Part shown: one piece after another, positions 10,833-20,766 of the stretch
Layout: every line of letters begins with the position of its first letter
Position numbering within the stretch: the stretch's first letter is position 1
NCBI GenBank assembly: GCA_033026295.1
Contig: CM065182.1
Location: 16,078,715 to 16,142,714, forward strand
Length of the DNA: 64,000 bases
Source: Channa striata
Taxonomy: Eukaryota > Chordata > Actinopteri > Anabantiformes > Channidae
Direction: 5' to 3'
The notes under the pieces: generated by a model
What the model saw: the letters and a program-made list of their open reading frames with translations, nothing else
The model's database searches: none
What the model was told of the DNA's origin: nothing
Translations under genes and position numbers: made by a program

Positions 10833-13039
10833 ATTTAGACAATTTAGTCTTTGTACTATAAATTAATCCCCAATCCCCTAAGGTATAAAACAATAAAGTC
10901 TAACTATCATTACACAAAGCTGGGAAGTATTATAACACATATTTCTATATATTTATGGCAGAAAGATTAACCAACTTTGTTTCATGTTATAAAGCTATCA
11001 TGTACCATAAATACATCTACTGTACAATTTTTATACAGTTTTTTTATAAATGTTTTATACATTGCTAGTGAATTTTGCTCAGATGAAAACATTTACAGTA
11101 AAGTACCAACGGCGCAGTGAAGCAACCACACTTCTCTTAGTGTTTAATCTAGTGAGCAATTCTTGTCAGATTTTCACTATATTCTGTCGTTGTAAAACTG
11201 GTAGAAATATACATTTATTTAAATCTCCCAAAATGATTTAGTATTCAAGCAGGGACACCAGTTATGAGTGCAGATGGTCCCGCAGTGCATCTGTGGATGT
11301 GCTAGCTGTAACAAACACAACCGTGTGATCAGTACGTTTTAAAAAAATGTCACAAAGACAAGAAGGGATATATTTTACTAACACTGCACAGCAGACACAG
11401 CTAATTCCCTCATGGCAATGTGCTCAGCAGTAAGATGCCTGGGTAGGCACCAATCAGGCTGTAAATACAATGCAGAGGAAAGCTTTAACAAACCCCTGCC
11501 TGTCTTTGTCTCATGCACATCAGATGCATTTAACATTTGTGTACTTTTATGAAGATCTTTCCCTGCCGTTCTTGGAATGTCTTGACTTTGTTATAGCTAT
11601 ACATTACAGGATTATGGCGAGCTAGTCCCTGAAGAATGCGATTAAAAAAAAACAACTTGTGTCTCTCACAAGTGTGTCGTACATTTTGTGTTTGCGAGTG
11701 TGTGCGTCTCTGTGCAGGAGTGGATGCAGACTCAGTATTCCAGGTCACGGTGGCTGCAATCTCACAGTAGGTTTAACCTTGGTAAATCCACTATTAGGTG
11801 TTCTGAGAATGATGATGTGAGCAGTAGATCCTCCCCAATGGTTTCACTTTCTAGGAGCATTCAGCGGGTCACAAATAGAGAAGCTGTGGGGTATTACAAG
11901 GTCAAAGGTTGGTTAACTCTCAATATGATGACAATTCCAAGGTAGCGTTTTCATTTCCTGAAGAGACTGATTCCCCATGGCGGCTGAGGCCGTAGACGTT
12001 TGCTTATTTTTTTGTTCAAATATGCTCCTCTCTGCTTTTAGGACAGAGAATTTACACCGCAAATATAAAGTGTGAACTCGCTGCATGCACAACAAACTCT
12101 GTCTGCGCGGAGATATACTGTATATACGAGGAAATCGAATTCAATATGGCTTTTACACTACGTGCATAAAGCAAGACCATGCCTATCTTGGACCTTTATG
12201 CACAGTTTTTGTCCCTTTCATTTTGTCCTTCAAATGTCTTCAGAGGCGCGGCCGTGCAGGCAACCAGTGGGAGTTGCTGATGTTTTTAATGGCACATGGT
12301 TTGTCTCCTGGTGGTGAGATAAACATGGGGAAGAGATTAAAACCCCAGGATTTCTTCCACAATCTCCTGCCTTCATCCTCCTTCCCCTTCCAATGCTTGC
12401 GCTGGGCCAGCACAGCAGACTCTAATTTAAAACCAAAGCTATCAAGCCTCTGACGCACAATAGAGGCTAAAAAACAACACTGACAGAGGGACAGATGTCA
12501 GCAATAGGGTGGGAGAAAACAGGTGACGGGAAGAGACGGATTCTGCACCGTTTAATCACCAAACTGTCAACCGTGTCTCTTCAGGTTGGTTGCACAAAAG
12601 TAGCTACCACTGTAATGCTGGTGTTGATTTAGGGGTGAGTCTGCTGGGTCGCTGCCGTCAGGTTGCGGACCACAACAAACATTTTGTAGAGGGAACGCGG
12701 GACCAGAGGCCAGGCTCTCTGCTTCGTGCTACGCCTCCCCGGTGAGGCAAAGGTTGGCGACAAAGCCAGCCCGCCTAGGAACTGATGAGCTAGACCAGTT
12801 ATTAAGAGTGGCTAAACACATAATTTCCTTTGTCACTGTGATTAGACCAGGCGAGGGGCCCTCAGGTGGAGGTAGACCCACAGCGTATGATTAGCTCTGC
12901 CATTTAAATGACATTCACACTAATCGCTAATATCGGGTCTGTCAAGGTGAGAGAATACAATGAGGAATCTGTCAGCTCATGTTGGGAACCCGGAGCAGCG
13001 CTAGTAAAAGTGCAGGATTATGTGATTCCACAGGATGAA

Positions 13040-13190
13040 AATGCTGTGTCAATCAGTTAAGTCGGGCGCGGTGACTGATTGTTTTACTCTGCATCAGTGC
13101 TGCTGTACAGTTGTCACGGAGCGCCGAGGAGCTGGAATCCGTAAACACTACAACTCCCCTGGAACCAACGGGGATTCGGTTATTTAAAAA
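13040..13190. promoter_or_regulatory. Small CpG-containing patch with a ZNF143-like ACTACAACTCCC
   Basis: About 150 bp with unusually many CpG for this window (GTCGGGCGCGG, CACGGAGCGCCGAGG, AACGGGGATTCGG). It contains ACTACAACTCCCCTGG at about 13150, close to the Staf/ZNF143 core ACTACAATTCCC found in snRNA and housekeeping promoters. TATTTAAA lies some 30 bp further on. No RNA gene or exon is recognised next to it. The motif can also occur inside repeats. Confidence 0.2.
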
Positions 13191-15912
13191 AAAGGCAACT
13201 GGCAGTGGAACATATTCAGAGAAGACCTAGTCTCTCATGAAAGTGCTGGCGAAAAGACACTATTTGAGTTCTGTCCAAATTGGTTTTATTCTCCTGTAAC
13301 AGCAACGGGCATTTTCTTGCTGAGCTATTTGGATTAGAATTTAAAGAATGGTTAACTTTTCTTCTCTTGGTGGAAATTCATCTCTGACGTCGCGCCATCT
13401 TTAAAACTCAAATGACCCTGCTCCCTCTCTTGCCTGAACAAAAGAAGGCATTATCAAACCTCACTCTCAGTAGTGCTAGATCCATTTGGTAAACAGCCTG
13501 TGTCCTACAGTAGTAATCAGAGGGTATTTTTGAGGGATTTGCAGGCTGGCCAGGAGGCATCCGCTGGAGTGATCTCTAATTGCTAGAAGCGGAGGCCTAG
13601 ACTGCCTGGCGCTCTTTTGAAGCCATCGGCAGCAGCTTCCAGCCAGAGGAGCCAGCAGGGGGAGGTTTCACACTGAGCCACTCTCCTTTTTCTCTGTTTC
13701 CTTCACTTTTTCTCTCACACCATGCCGTCATTCTACTGTTCTTGCTTTTCTTTTCTCGGTCCACCTTATTTCCACCCTCTTCTTTTCCTTCCCCTTTCTT
13801 CTCTAACTGTACTTGTTCCATTTTCCCACTCCCCTTTCCCCCTTTTCTCCTACTCAGTCAATGAGCCAGCAATCACTTTGCAGACAGACATCCTCTGCTC
13901 AGTCGGCCATGTTCAATCCCTAGCATCGGTGGCTGATGAGGCATTGTGGTGACGTCAAACACCGGGGTTTTTCGGGGAGCAACAGTTAACCTGTGGAGGC
14001 ACAGCTCTGCTTCCCAGGTTACAGGACTCATACTGGCAGTCTGCATAAAAAAATGAATGTAATATGCCACAGAGATGAAAGATAATGAGGCCAATTATTT
14101 TATTCTTCTCACCCAGTGAGGCGGGAGAGGCAAATTTATGTCAAATAGTTGGTGTATAATGACACCTAATACCACAAAGACTTTTGCTCTCTAAAGAATA
14201 GTTTTTAAATGGTGACAAACACACACACAAAAACCACAGCCATTAAATAATAATGTGATATTGTTCGAAAGTTGGAAAGTGTTGCTTATCCGTAGGCTTG
14301 GCAAATACAATACATACTGATTAAAAAAAATAAAAAGCCACAAACAAACAAACGACAACAACAACAACAACAAAAAGACTGCATGCTGTCATCCGCACGC
14401 AGAGTCTCAAAGAGACACAACCATTTTTTGGTTGTTTGGAAGGTGGCTTGCTCAGTGTGACATTGACTCCTCGGTGCCAATTCCACACTGGGAGCTGCAC
14501 TTGCTAGCTTTGCTGCCAATCCAGGTAAAGAGATTACAGACACACACAATGCAGTCTTCTGTTTGTCTGCCAAGAAGAAAACCAGCCCTTTAAGCCCACA
14601 GAAAAAAAAAAAGGCCTATACACAAACACACACAGCTTTGGTCCCATCCCTGCACAAAAGCACGAGCCTTCTTCTTCTCCAGGAACATGCCTTCTAATAT
14701 GTGCCTCGCTCCGTGGCTCTCTAATACAAAGCAGCCTTGTGACTGAGGCAACTTAGCCTCCATTTCTTCATCCTGGTCCCCAACACTGTTGCACATTACT
14801 ATTACTTGCATCATTTAAAGAAAGAAGAAATTTGTCTTACAATCAGTCACACAGTCATTATATGAAGTTACACTAATGGGCGCTGTCTGGTTACAAACTA
14901 CTGTAAAACAATATGAAAGAAAGTTACTCCTGGGTTTCATCACCTTCCTTAATGGTGTAATTAAAAAGGTGAGGGAGAATGTGTGTATCACTGAAAATAG
15001 ATATAGGTGCCACCTTCAATATTTTTGCTCTCAGTAATTAACTAAGAACTTGTTGAAGACTAAACACTTGATGAAAACTGCAGCTCTGACATTGGGTTTT
15101 AGCCGTACACATTTTTGCAGTGCATGAATCAAACAATCTGTGTAGCGTGCACTTTTGACTCAATTAATCAGCTACTCAAATTATAAGAGTGTAAATTACC
15201 ATTGGGATTTCAAAGTAGTAATTTGCATTTTATATACTAATTTCTTTAGGAATCGTGTGGATTAGCATGCCGCCGAGAAGCTGCTTACGAATAATCAAAT
15301 GATAGGATCGGCATATACCTATAACTTACACTGTATGGTGTCTTTGAAAAGGTTCTGTGTGGATTATGTGTGGAATTATGCTACAGAGATGCACTGATGA
15401 AATGTGCGGTAACGTGGCAGAGAAGGAAGGCTAATTATAAGGGTTTCTGAGCGACATCATCAGTGAGATGTGCACTGAGGAATGGTGTGGAAAATGACCC
15501 GAAACAAATGAGAGGTTCTGAGAAGATCAACATGAAAAGTTGTTTTTGTGCCTTCAACTGCACAAATAAATGTCAGTTTCAAGGCAGAGTTGAACAGCTC
15601 ACTGTTACTGTGTGAGCAAGGCTGTGTAATGAAAACGGCCAAGGCTCTGTGTTTGACATGCCTTCAAGTTTCAGTTTAGAAAGAGCTGAAAGATAATAGA
15701 GAATTAGACTGTTGGCTCTGAAAATTTGGAAATCTGTAAATGTACAATGTGGTAATGCTAGAGATAAAATGATCCATAATTAGTAATAAGTACTAATACA
15801 CAAATTTTCATTAACAATGTTTGTCGCGTTGCAAAGGAGACTTAATAAGACAGCTATGATACAGTTGAAATATGGTAAATAGAGAGTAAGTTCAATTCTT
15901 TCTTCCCCTCAC

Positions 15913-15964
15913 CTTGTACTGGTACCAGACCTCTACAGCGTTTCTGGTACAGGGTGAAGCACAC
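15913..15964 (-). other. Candidate 52-bp cassette exon (unconfirmed)
   Basis: The minus strand has an acceptor-like cacttttgtcgcttgacag, a 52-nt block, and a donor TACAAG|gtgagg. Two frames are open, one reading CASPCTRNAVEVWYQYK and one VCFTLYQKRCRGLVPVQ; neither is a protein I recognise. If spliced directly after the Musashi exon (phase 1), the third frame is used and meets TAG after ten codons. The block also contains a 10-bp palindrome, ctggtaccag, and a second copy of ctggtac, so it could belong to a dispersed repeat. It lies about 4.7 kb downstream of the Musashi exon on the same strand. Splice-site quality is the only positive evidence. Confidence 0.25.
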
Positions 15965-16097
15965 CTGTCAAGCGACAAAAGTGAAGGACATACCTATATT
16001 TATTCTCCTTATATATTAAGGTGCCAGCTACGAATAGTTAATTTATATAACTAACAAGTCTTGTGAATGTGTGACATTTTTACAGTGAGTAAAAATA

Positions 16098-16117
16098 TAC
16101 AAACTTCGAAGTTTGTA
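16098..16117. repeat. Perfect 20-bp palindrome
   Basis: TACAAACTTC is followed directly by its reverse complement GAAGTTTGTA. It opens a group of short dyads running to about 16250. Confidence 0.95.
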
Positions 16118-16434
16118 CTACTGGCAGTAGCAAATACAAGGAATTACCTGGAGATGTACTATATATTTAATATTTAAATTAAAATGCAAAACAACTTTAG
16201 TCCTCGCGGACTACGAATTGCCTGCAAGTCTCTCCAAATTCTGCAGGCAGCAGTAACCGTGCAGGTGCTAATATCCACAGGCTAACCACCTAACAAGGTA
16301 GCTATGCAAGGTGCATATATCTATGCATTTCTAGCTCAAGCTGCAAGTTCAGGAACTCTTTAGGGACCGCGAGTCAGTACGAGGTCTATACAATTTGTAG
16401 GAGTTGGAGAACATACAGCTCTGCGTGCAGCACC

Positions 16435-16614
16435 ATGGTAAAGAGGGAGCGTCTGTGCGTCCAGGAGACTGTTGCTAACGTGGCAACGGACAGTAAGCTA
16501 TTAACCCTTTCAGAGCGGGAGCAACAGAGAGCACGGTCATTGACCAGGTTGTCAATGACAACCTTTAAAACTGTAAAGCTAACGGTGAAAAATGTTCATC
16601 ATAATTCATTGTGA
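16435..16614 (+). other. Unrecognised 59-codon open frame
   Basis: ATG at 16435 in fair context (caccATGG) opens a basic frame starting MVKRERLCVQETVANVATD and ending in TGA near 16614. No domain, signal or membrane segment is visible. It sits in a relatively CpG-rich island of a few hundred bases (GTGCGTCCAGG, CTAACGTGGCAACGG). I have no function to offer; it may be chance or a repeat fragment. Confidence 0.15.
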
Positions 16615-16849
16615 ACCGATTAACCAATTCACGACTCAGTCACCCAACTGTGAATTTCCATAGAAAAAACATTTGGTATAAAGAGATTTTTTACTTGATA
16701 CCGTGTGGCTGATAAACAAAAATGATAAAATCCTGGATCAACAGGATTCGCGTTGTCAAAGGTGGCAACCAGAGGGACTCATGCTATGCCTTTAATGGTA
16801 ATGCCACAGGTCTCGCTCAATTTAATTGAAATATACATGTCCTTATACA

Positions 16850-16899
16850 TGTCTTACAGTATATATGGACAAGTAAATGTCCATATATACTGTAAGACA
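16850..16899. repeat. Perfect hairpin: 22-bp stem, 6-nt loop
   Basis: TGTCTTACAGTATATATGGA plus CA on the left arm is matched exactly by its reverse complement on the right, around loop AGTAAA. Such exact pairing over 22 bp is unlikely by chance. It could be a miniature foldback element, a hairpin left by a transposon insertion, or a small-RNA precursor. Confidence 0.9.
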
Positions 16900-17875
16900 C
16901 TTTTGAATGATGTTTCCTCTTTTAATAATCCTGTGCATCATCTATTGTTTGCAGGAAACAGGAAACCCAACAGATATGTTGCCGTCTAATCTGAAGAATT
17001 GGTATCAGTACAGATCTGGACATTTAAATTTAAATGATCTATATCGGTGGAAAGTTGATTCCAATGTAATCGTACTAGACGAAACTTGAATGTGTTTCAT
17101 CTGTCTTGACCTGCTAGTTTTCTCCTTCGCAGCAGGCTCTACAGTGCAGAATTATGCTGCATTAGAGAATAAAATTTGACAAACTGACAAGTGACTGAGT
17201 ATAGACAAATGCCGAAAGTGGACTGGGCAAACTGACTCTATTTATCATATGGCAAATCGCTGTCCAAATAAAAGTCAGCTTTTCAGATTAGTATTTTTAG
17301 CCGCTTGACTCCCTAACTTACTGGTTCAAATGACAAATGTCCCAGGGACTAGGCACCAGGTCTTTTCAGCTGTCACTAATGAACATTAAATCTGTTAATA
17401 AGTCATTGGTTAAACATGCTCTCTGTAGCCAGTGTCTGAACAGAGCTAAACAAAGATTGTTTTTGAGGAGATATTTCACTGTGTAAAAAAAAGAAAAAAA
17501 GAAAAAGATCTACTCCTACACTTTTACTTGCAAATTAAATCCAGTTGCTTTGGCAGATAATGATACTTGCCACTCATTCATCACAGTGTCCGTCTCATTG
17601 AAGATGCCATTTTTCTCACCTCAGCAACACTCTCCTTAGCACAACCAATTGTGTTTGACAGTAAAATTTTAGATTGCAGATTGTATGTCAGCCTGCGGGA
17701 CAGGAGTGGCCAACAGATGACAGAATGATTTTGACTCAGGGCTATTCTAAAAGCTTTTATTTTCCACCTGTATAGGTCATCCTGTCATCCAAAGGCGGCA
17801 CGCTGAGGGTGTTGGGAATGATGACTGGTATGTGTAACCTGTGACTGCCGTGCTCATGGCCTTGTAACAGAGAGA

Positions 17876-17882
17876 CCACACA

Positions 17883-17919
<37 letters not shown>
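17876..17919 (+). repeat. (CA)n microsatellite, about 44 bp with one interruption
   Basis: CA repeats interrupted once by TA near 17889-17890; 15 uninterrupted units follow. Confidence 0.97.
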
Positions 17920-17921
<2 letters not shown>

Positions 17922-19756
17922 TTATCTGTACCGCCTGCACTGATAAATAAACCAAACAGAAATAAAGGTTCGAAAAAAGTAAAAAAATATTTTGCCAGAC
18001 ACGGCTATAAAAAGTACACAACAATCAGCTATTTTTTTCTTTTCTGTCACAAAATGAGAATCGGCAGAAGAAAGGAAGGTTGAAGTGAGGCGTGGTGGGG
18101 ACACTGCAGTAGAACGTGGAACAATAGGCGCCCTCTGGCATCAACCTCTGGATAGCCCAAGCTGCTCACCAAAGACACTGAACTCACCCACAATGAACTG
18201 CTGCTGTGGGAAGGCAGGCTTTAGAGAGTTCAATTTCCAACACAATTGGCCGTATTCTACTCCTTTAAATGCCAAGGAGATGGTGTGCAGCGTGTGCCTT
18301 TGTGGGGAGCTTTGCTTACAGAGAGTGTCCTCTAGCAAGAGAGACAGAGAGAGAAAGACGAGAGAAACAGCGAGACGGAGAAGACAGGCAGGGTGGTGAG
18401 AATGGTGTGGGACAGAAATAGTCTAACTGTGTGAAAGAAAAGGAAGAAAGAATAAGACTGAGCTACTGAGCAAGATAGAGAATTAAAAAAAAAAAAGTGC
18501 AGAGAAAATGAGACAGGAAGAGGATGTGTCCTCTGGCTGTCGTTTTGTCAGCCTCACAGGGACGATCTGAAGGACAATGCTGCTACTAGTGGAGTGTGAC
18601 GTTTGTCCTCTATCCAATTCACCACAGCCCCAAAGAAAACACACCTACAATCAAGAGCTGATCATGCATCTCATACACAATAAACTCTTCCAAACAAAAT
18701 ACAATGCGTTATAGTAATACACAATACAGGCTCTCTATATATAAAAAACAAAAAAAGGTTAATGGTAAAAATAAAAGGGCACTGAGATAACATTTAAATA
18801 AGTTGACGTGAAGTCATTTTGTGAGCCACAGCGCGCCTAACAAGAGATCGCCTTTAGCTGATGTCATGTGAAAGCCAATTCTTTCGTTCTTTTAGGAAGG
18901 ATTGTTTACATACCGCGAGTTTTTACTTTTAGTACAAATATAATTTTTATAACACCACCAATTTTCAGTAAATGTGATTGTAGGAACATTTACTTCCTTC
19001 CTGTTTGTTTTGCATCTTTAAAAATATCTCCTCTGTAGAAAAGTCGTTCTTTGTGTTGTTTTTTTGTGTGTTTCTAGTTCCGATGCCCCTTCCTGGATTG
19101 GTTTGGATTGGTAAAGTGGGCGCAGACACTGGTTTTGACTGATAATTTATTCAGTGCCCTTTCCTTTGTGGTCACGGGGCAGCTGAGCCATTAATATTAC
19201 ACAATCACACCGATGGCTCTGATGAATTATTCAAACTTTCTTGGGATCTCTGAATTCTATGCAATTCACCTGGAAAACCTGTTGTGTTTTTAAGATGAAA
19301 GCACCAAGTATCTACTGTTTCAAATTCCCACTGGAACTAAATATCAAACTGCCAGTTGGAGGAAACAGGAACCGCAGGAAGGATTGCACCTGCCTCAGTG
19401 TCACACTCAATATAAATATGTCCGTTGTCATCAGAAAAATTGCCACGGAGGCTGTTTCTCCATCATTGTCTTCATTTGAAGGGCATTTTGCTGCCCAAAG
19501 GCAAATGCCTAACACACTCCCTAAGCGTGGCGCCCATCCCCTTTCACAGAGGGCTGGCAGTGCAGCAGACAGGAGAGAGAGAAGAGCGAGAAATAAGAGA
19601 GAGTGAGATAAAAAAGCCTTCGTCTCAAAGTAGACCTCACACTGGGTTGTGTCACTACAGATCAAAATCCCCTCAAAGCCATAGATCACTTCCACTATAG
19701 TTCACATGTTCCCTGCTTAGAAACTGTTTACCAGACTCAAAGATTTCGTCTGCACA

Positions 19757-19784
19757 GCACACACACACACACACACACACACAT
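19757..19784 (+). repeat. (CA)14 microsatellite
   Basis: Uninterrupted CA dinucleotides. Confidence 0.97.
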
Positions 19785-20684
19785 ACGCTAGAAAAAGCGA
19801 GAGTTTGCAAAAAAATGATAAAGCTTTCAATCCAAACCATCTGCATTTAAACCTTTATGCAGGTTGAGATATGAATCGCTAGCTGAAAAAACAAACAAAT
19901 AAAAAACAAAAAAACTGTACATCTATTTGGCAAAATTCAGCCCAGTTCAGTGAGATGTTAAGATTCAGGCTTTGCCTACAAGTGAGCTGACTGGTGTGAC
20001 AAACAGAGAAGTGTCTACGCTTTTTTCTCTGGGAAATACCTGTCAGTGCCTGTCGACTGCTCATGCACACAATAATACACAGACACACACACAGCCAGGG
20101 ACAGTCTGTCTCCTTTAAAAATCCTATGTGAGCGTTCATAGCCAATAACAGCCATCGTACAGGGGCTTCCGATAAGTGAAAGCCCTGTATGTTGCTACCG
20201 CAGACTAAGTCGGGCCTGTGAGCGCAAACACAACGCTGCGTTGCGGCACAGGGAGGAAACCTGTCTTTGGAAAGTCCTCTGCTTAGGAAAGAAACGTCCC
20301 CTTCATCTAAGATAAGGAGCCGATGAGAGAAAGCGATAAAGTCAGTGCTTCTACCCGACCTTATCTGATGCTGTTATCTGACTGCACAGCACCCACCGTT
20401 TCACAATCTTTACACCCTTTAAGCACCTCTCTGAAACACTCACCCCAGCATCATCACAGACTCACACACACACACCATCTAATGCTCAAACATTCTAAAC
20501 TCCGTACCAGCTTATTGATTACTTTGACACGGTCCCATTGTTGAACAGATGGTACACCTAATATCATGTGAAATGGAACTGTTCTGTGTTATCTCATGGG
20601 GAAAGGACATAAAATGACTATTTTCTCACCTTTCAGAAACACAAGCAAAAATGGGGAAAAGGAGAACAGGAGCTGTGCACTTAC

Positions 20685-20733
20685 CTCTATGTCTGTTAGT
20701 AGTCTTATCAAACATAAGCATGGCGTCATCAAC
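20685..20733 (-). CDS. msi2: Musashi RNA-binding protein, internal 49-bp exon in RRM2
   Basis: The minus strand reads VDDAMLMFDKTTNRHR and then one G of a split Gly codon (phase 0 in, phase 1 out). This matches the stretch of Musashi RRM2 just before the RNP1 segment GFGFVTF, which the next exon should supply. Musashi proteins bind UAG-containing motifs in mRNA and control translation in progenitor and neural cells. The acceptor is tgtcttccag preceded by a pyrimidine-rich tract and a branch-like ACTAAT about 27 nt upstream. The donor is GAG|gtaagtgcac. Length and phases fit the exon structure I recall for vertebrate Musashi genes. The Musashi identity is firm. The choice of msi2 over msi1 is inferred from introns of more than 20 and more than 43 kb. 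The Val-Asp-Asp start is, as I recall, the mammalian MSI1 residue pattern, so the paralogue call is less certain. Confidence 0.93.
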
Positions 20734-20766
20734 CTGGAAGACATAACAGAAGTCCGGACATTAGTT
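20734..20766 (-). promoter_or_regulatory. 3' splice site and branch region of the Musashi exon
   Basis: On the minus strand the exon is preceded by a pyrimidine-rich run ending tgtcttccag. An ACTAAT branch-point-like hexamer sits at about 20760-20765, 27 or so bases from the AG, a normal spacing. This fixes the exon's 5' boundary in front of GTT GAT GAC. Confidence 0.8.

Larger units (their letters stand above)
1..20684 (-). other. Intron 3' of the Musashi exon (partial, at least 20.7 kb)
   Basis: This is everything downstream of the Musashi exon donor in transcript direction. I searched for the expected next exon (RNP1 GFGFVTF through the end of RRM2) in reverse-complement form and did not find it, so the intron runs past the window edge. 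Contents: an ORF1-like relic (1.8-1.9 kb), a LINE-type tail (5.2 kb), a purine tract and alternating purine-pyrimidine block (6.3-7.15 kb), CA repeats, a GA/GGA-rich patch (8.6-8.7 kb), a Tc1-like element (9.95-10.83 kb), a CpG patch (13.0-13.2 kb) and the unusual 15.9-16.9 kb block. I see nothing nameable in roughly 100-1700, 2000-5200, 5400-6290, 7700-8530, 10.9-13.0, 13.2-15.9 and 17.0-20.6 kb, beyond short simple repeats and possible conserved non-coding stretches. Confidence 0.8.

Noticed and set aside
18085..18399. 104-codon plus frame
   Set aside because: C-terminal third is a GA-rich run (RDRERKTRETARRRR); no domain or conservation signal.
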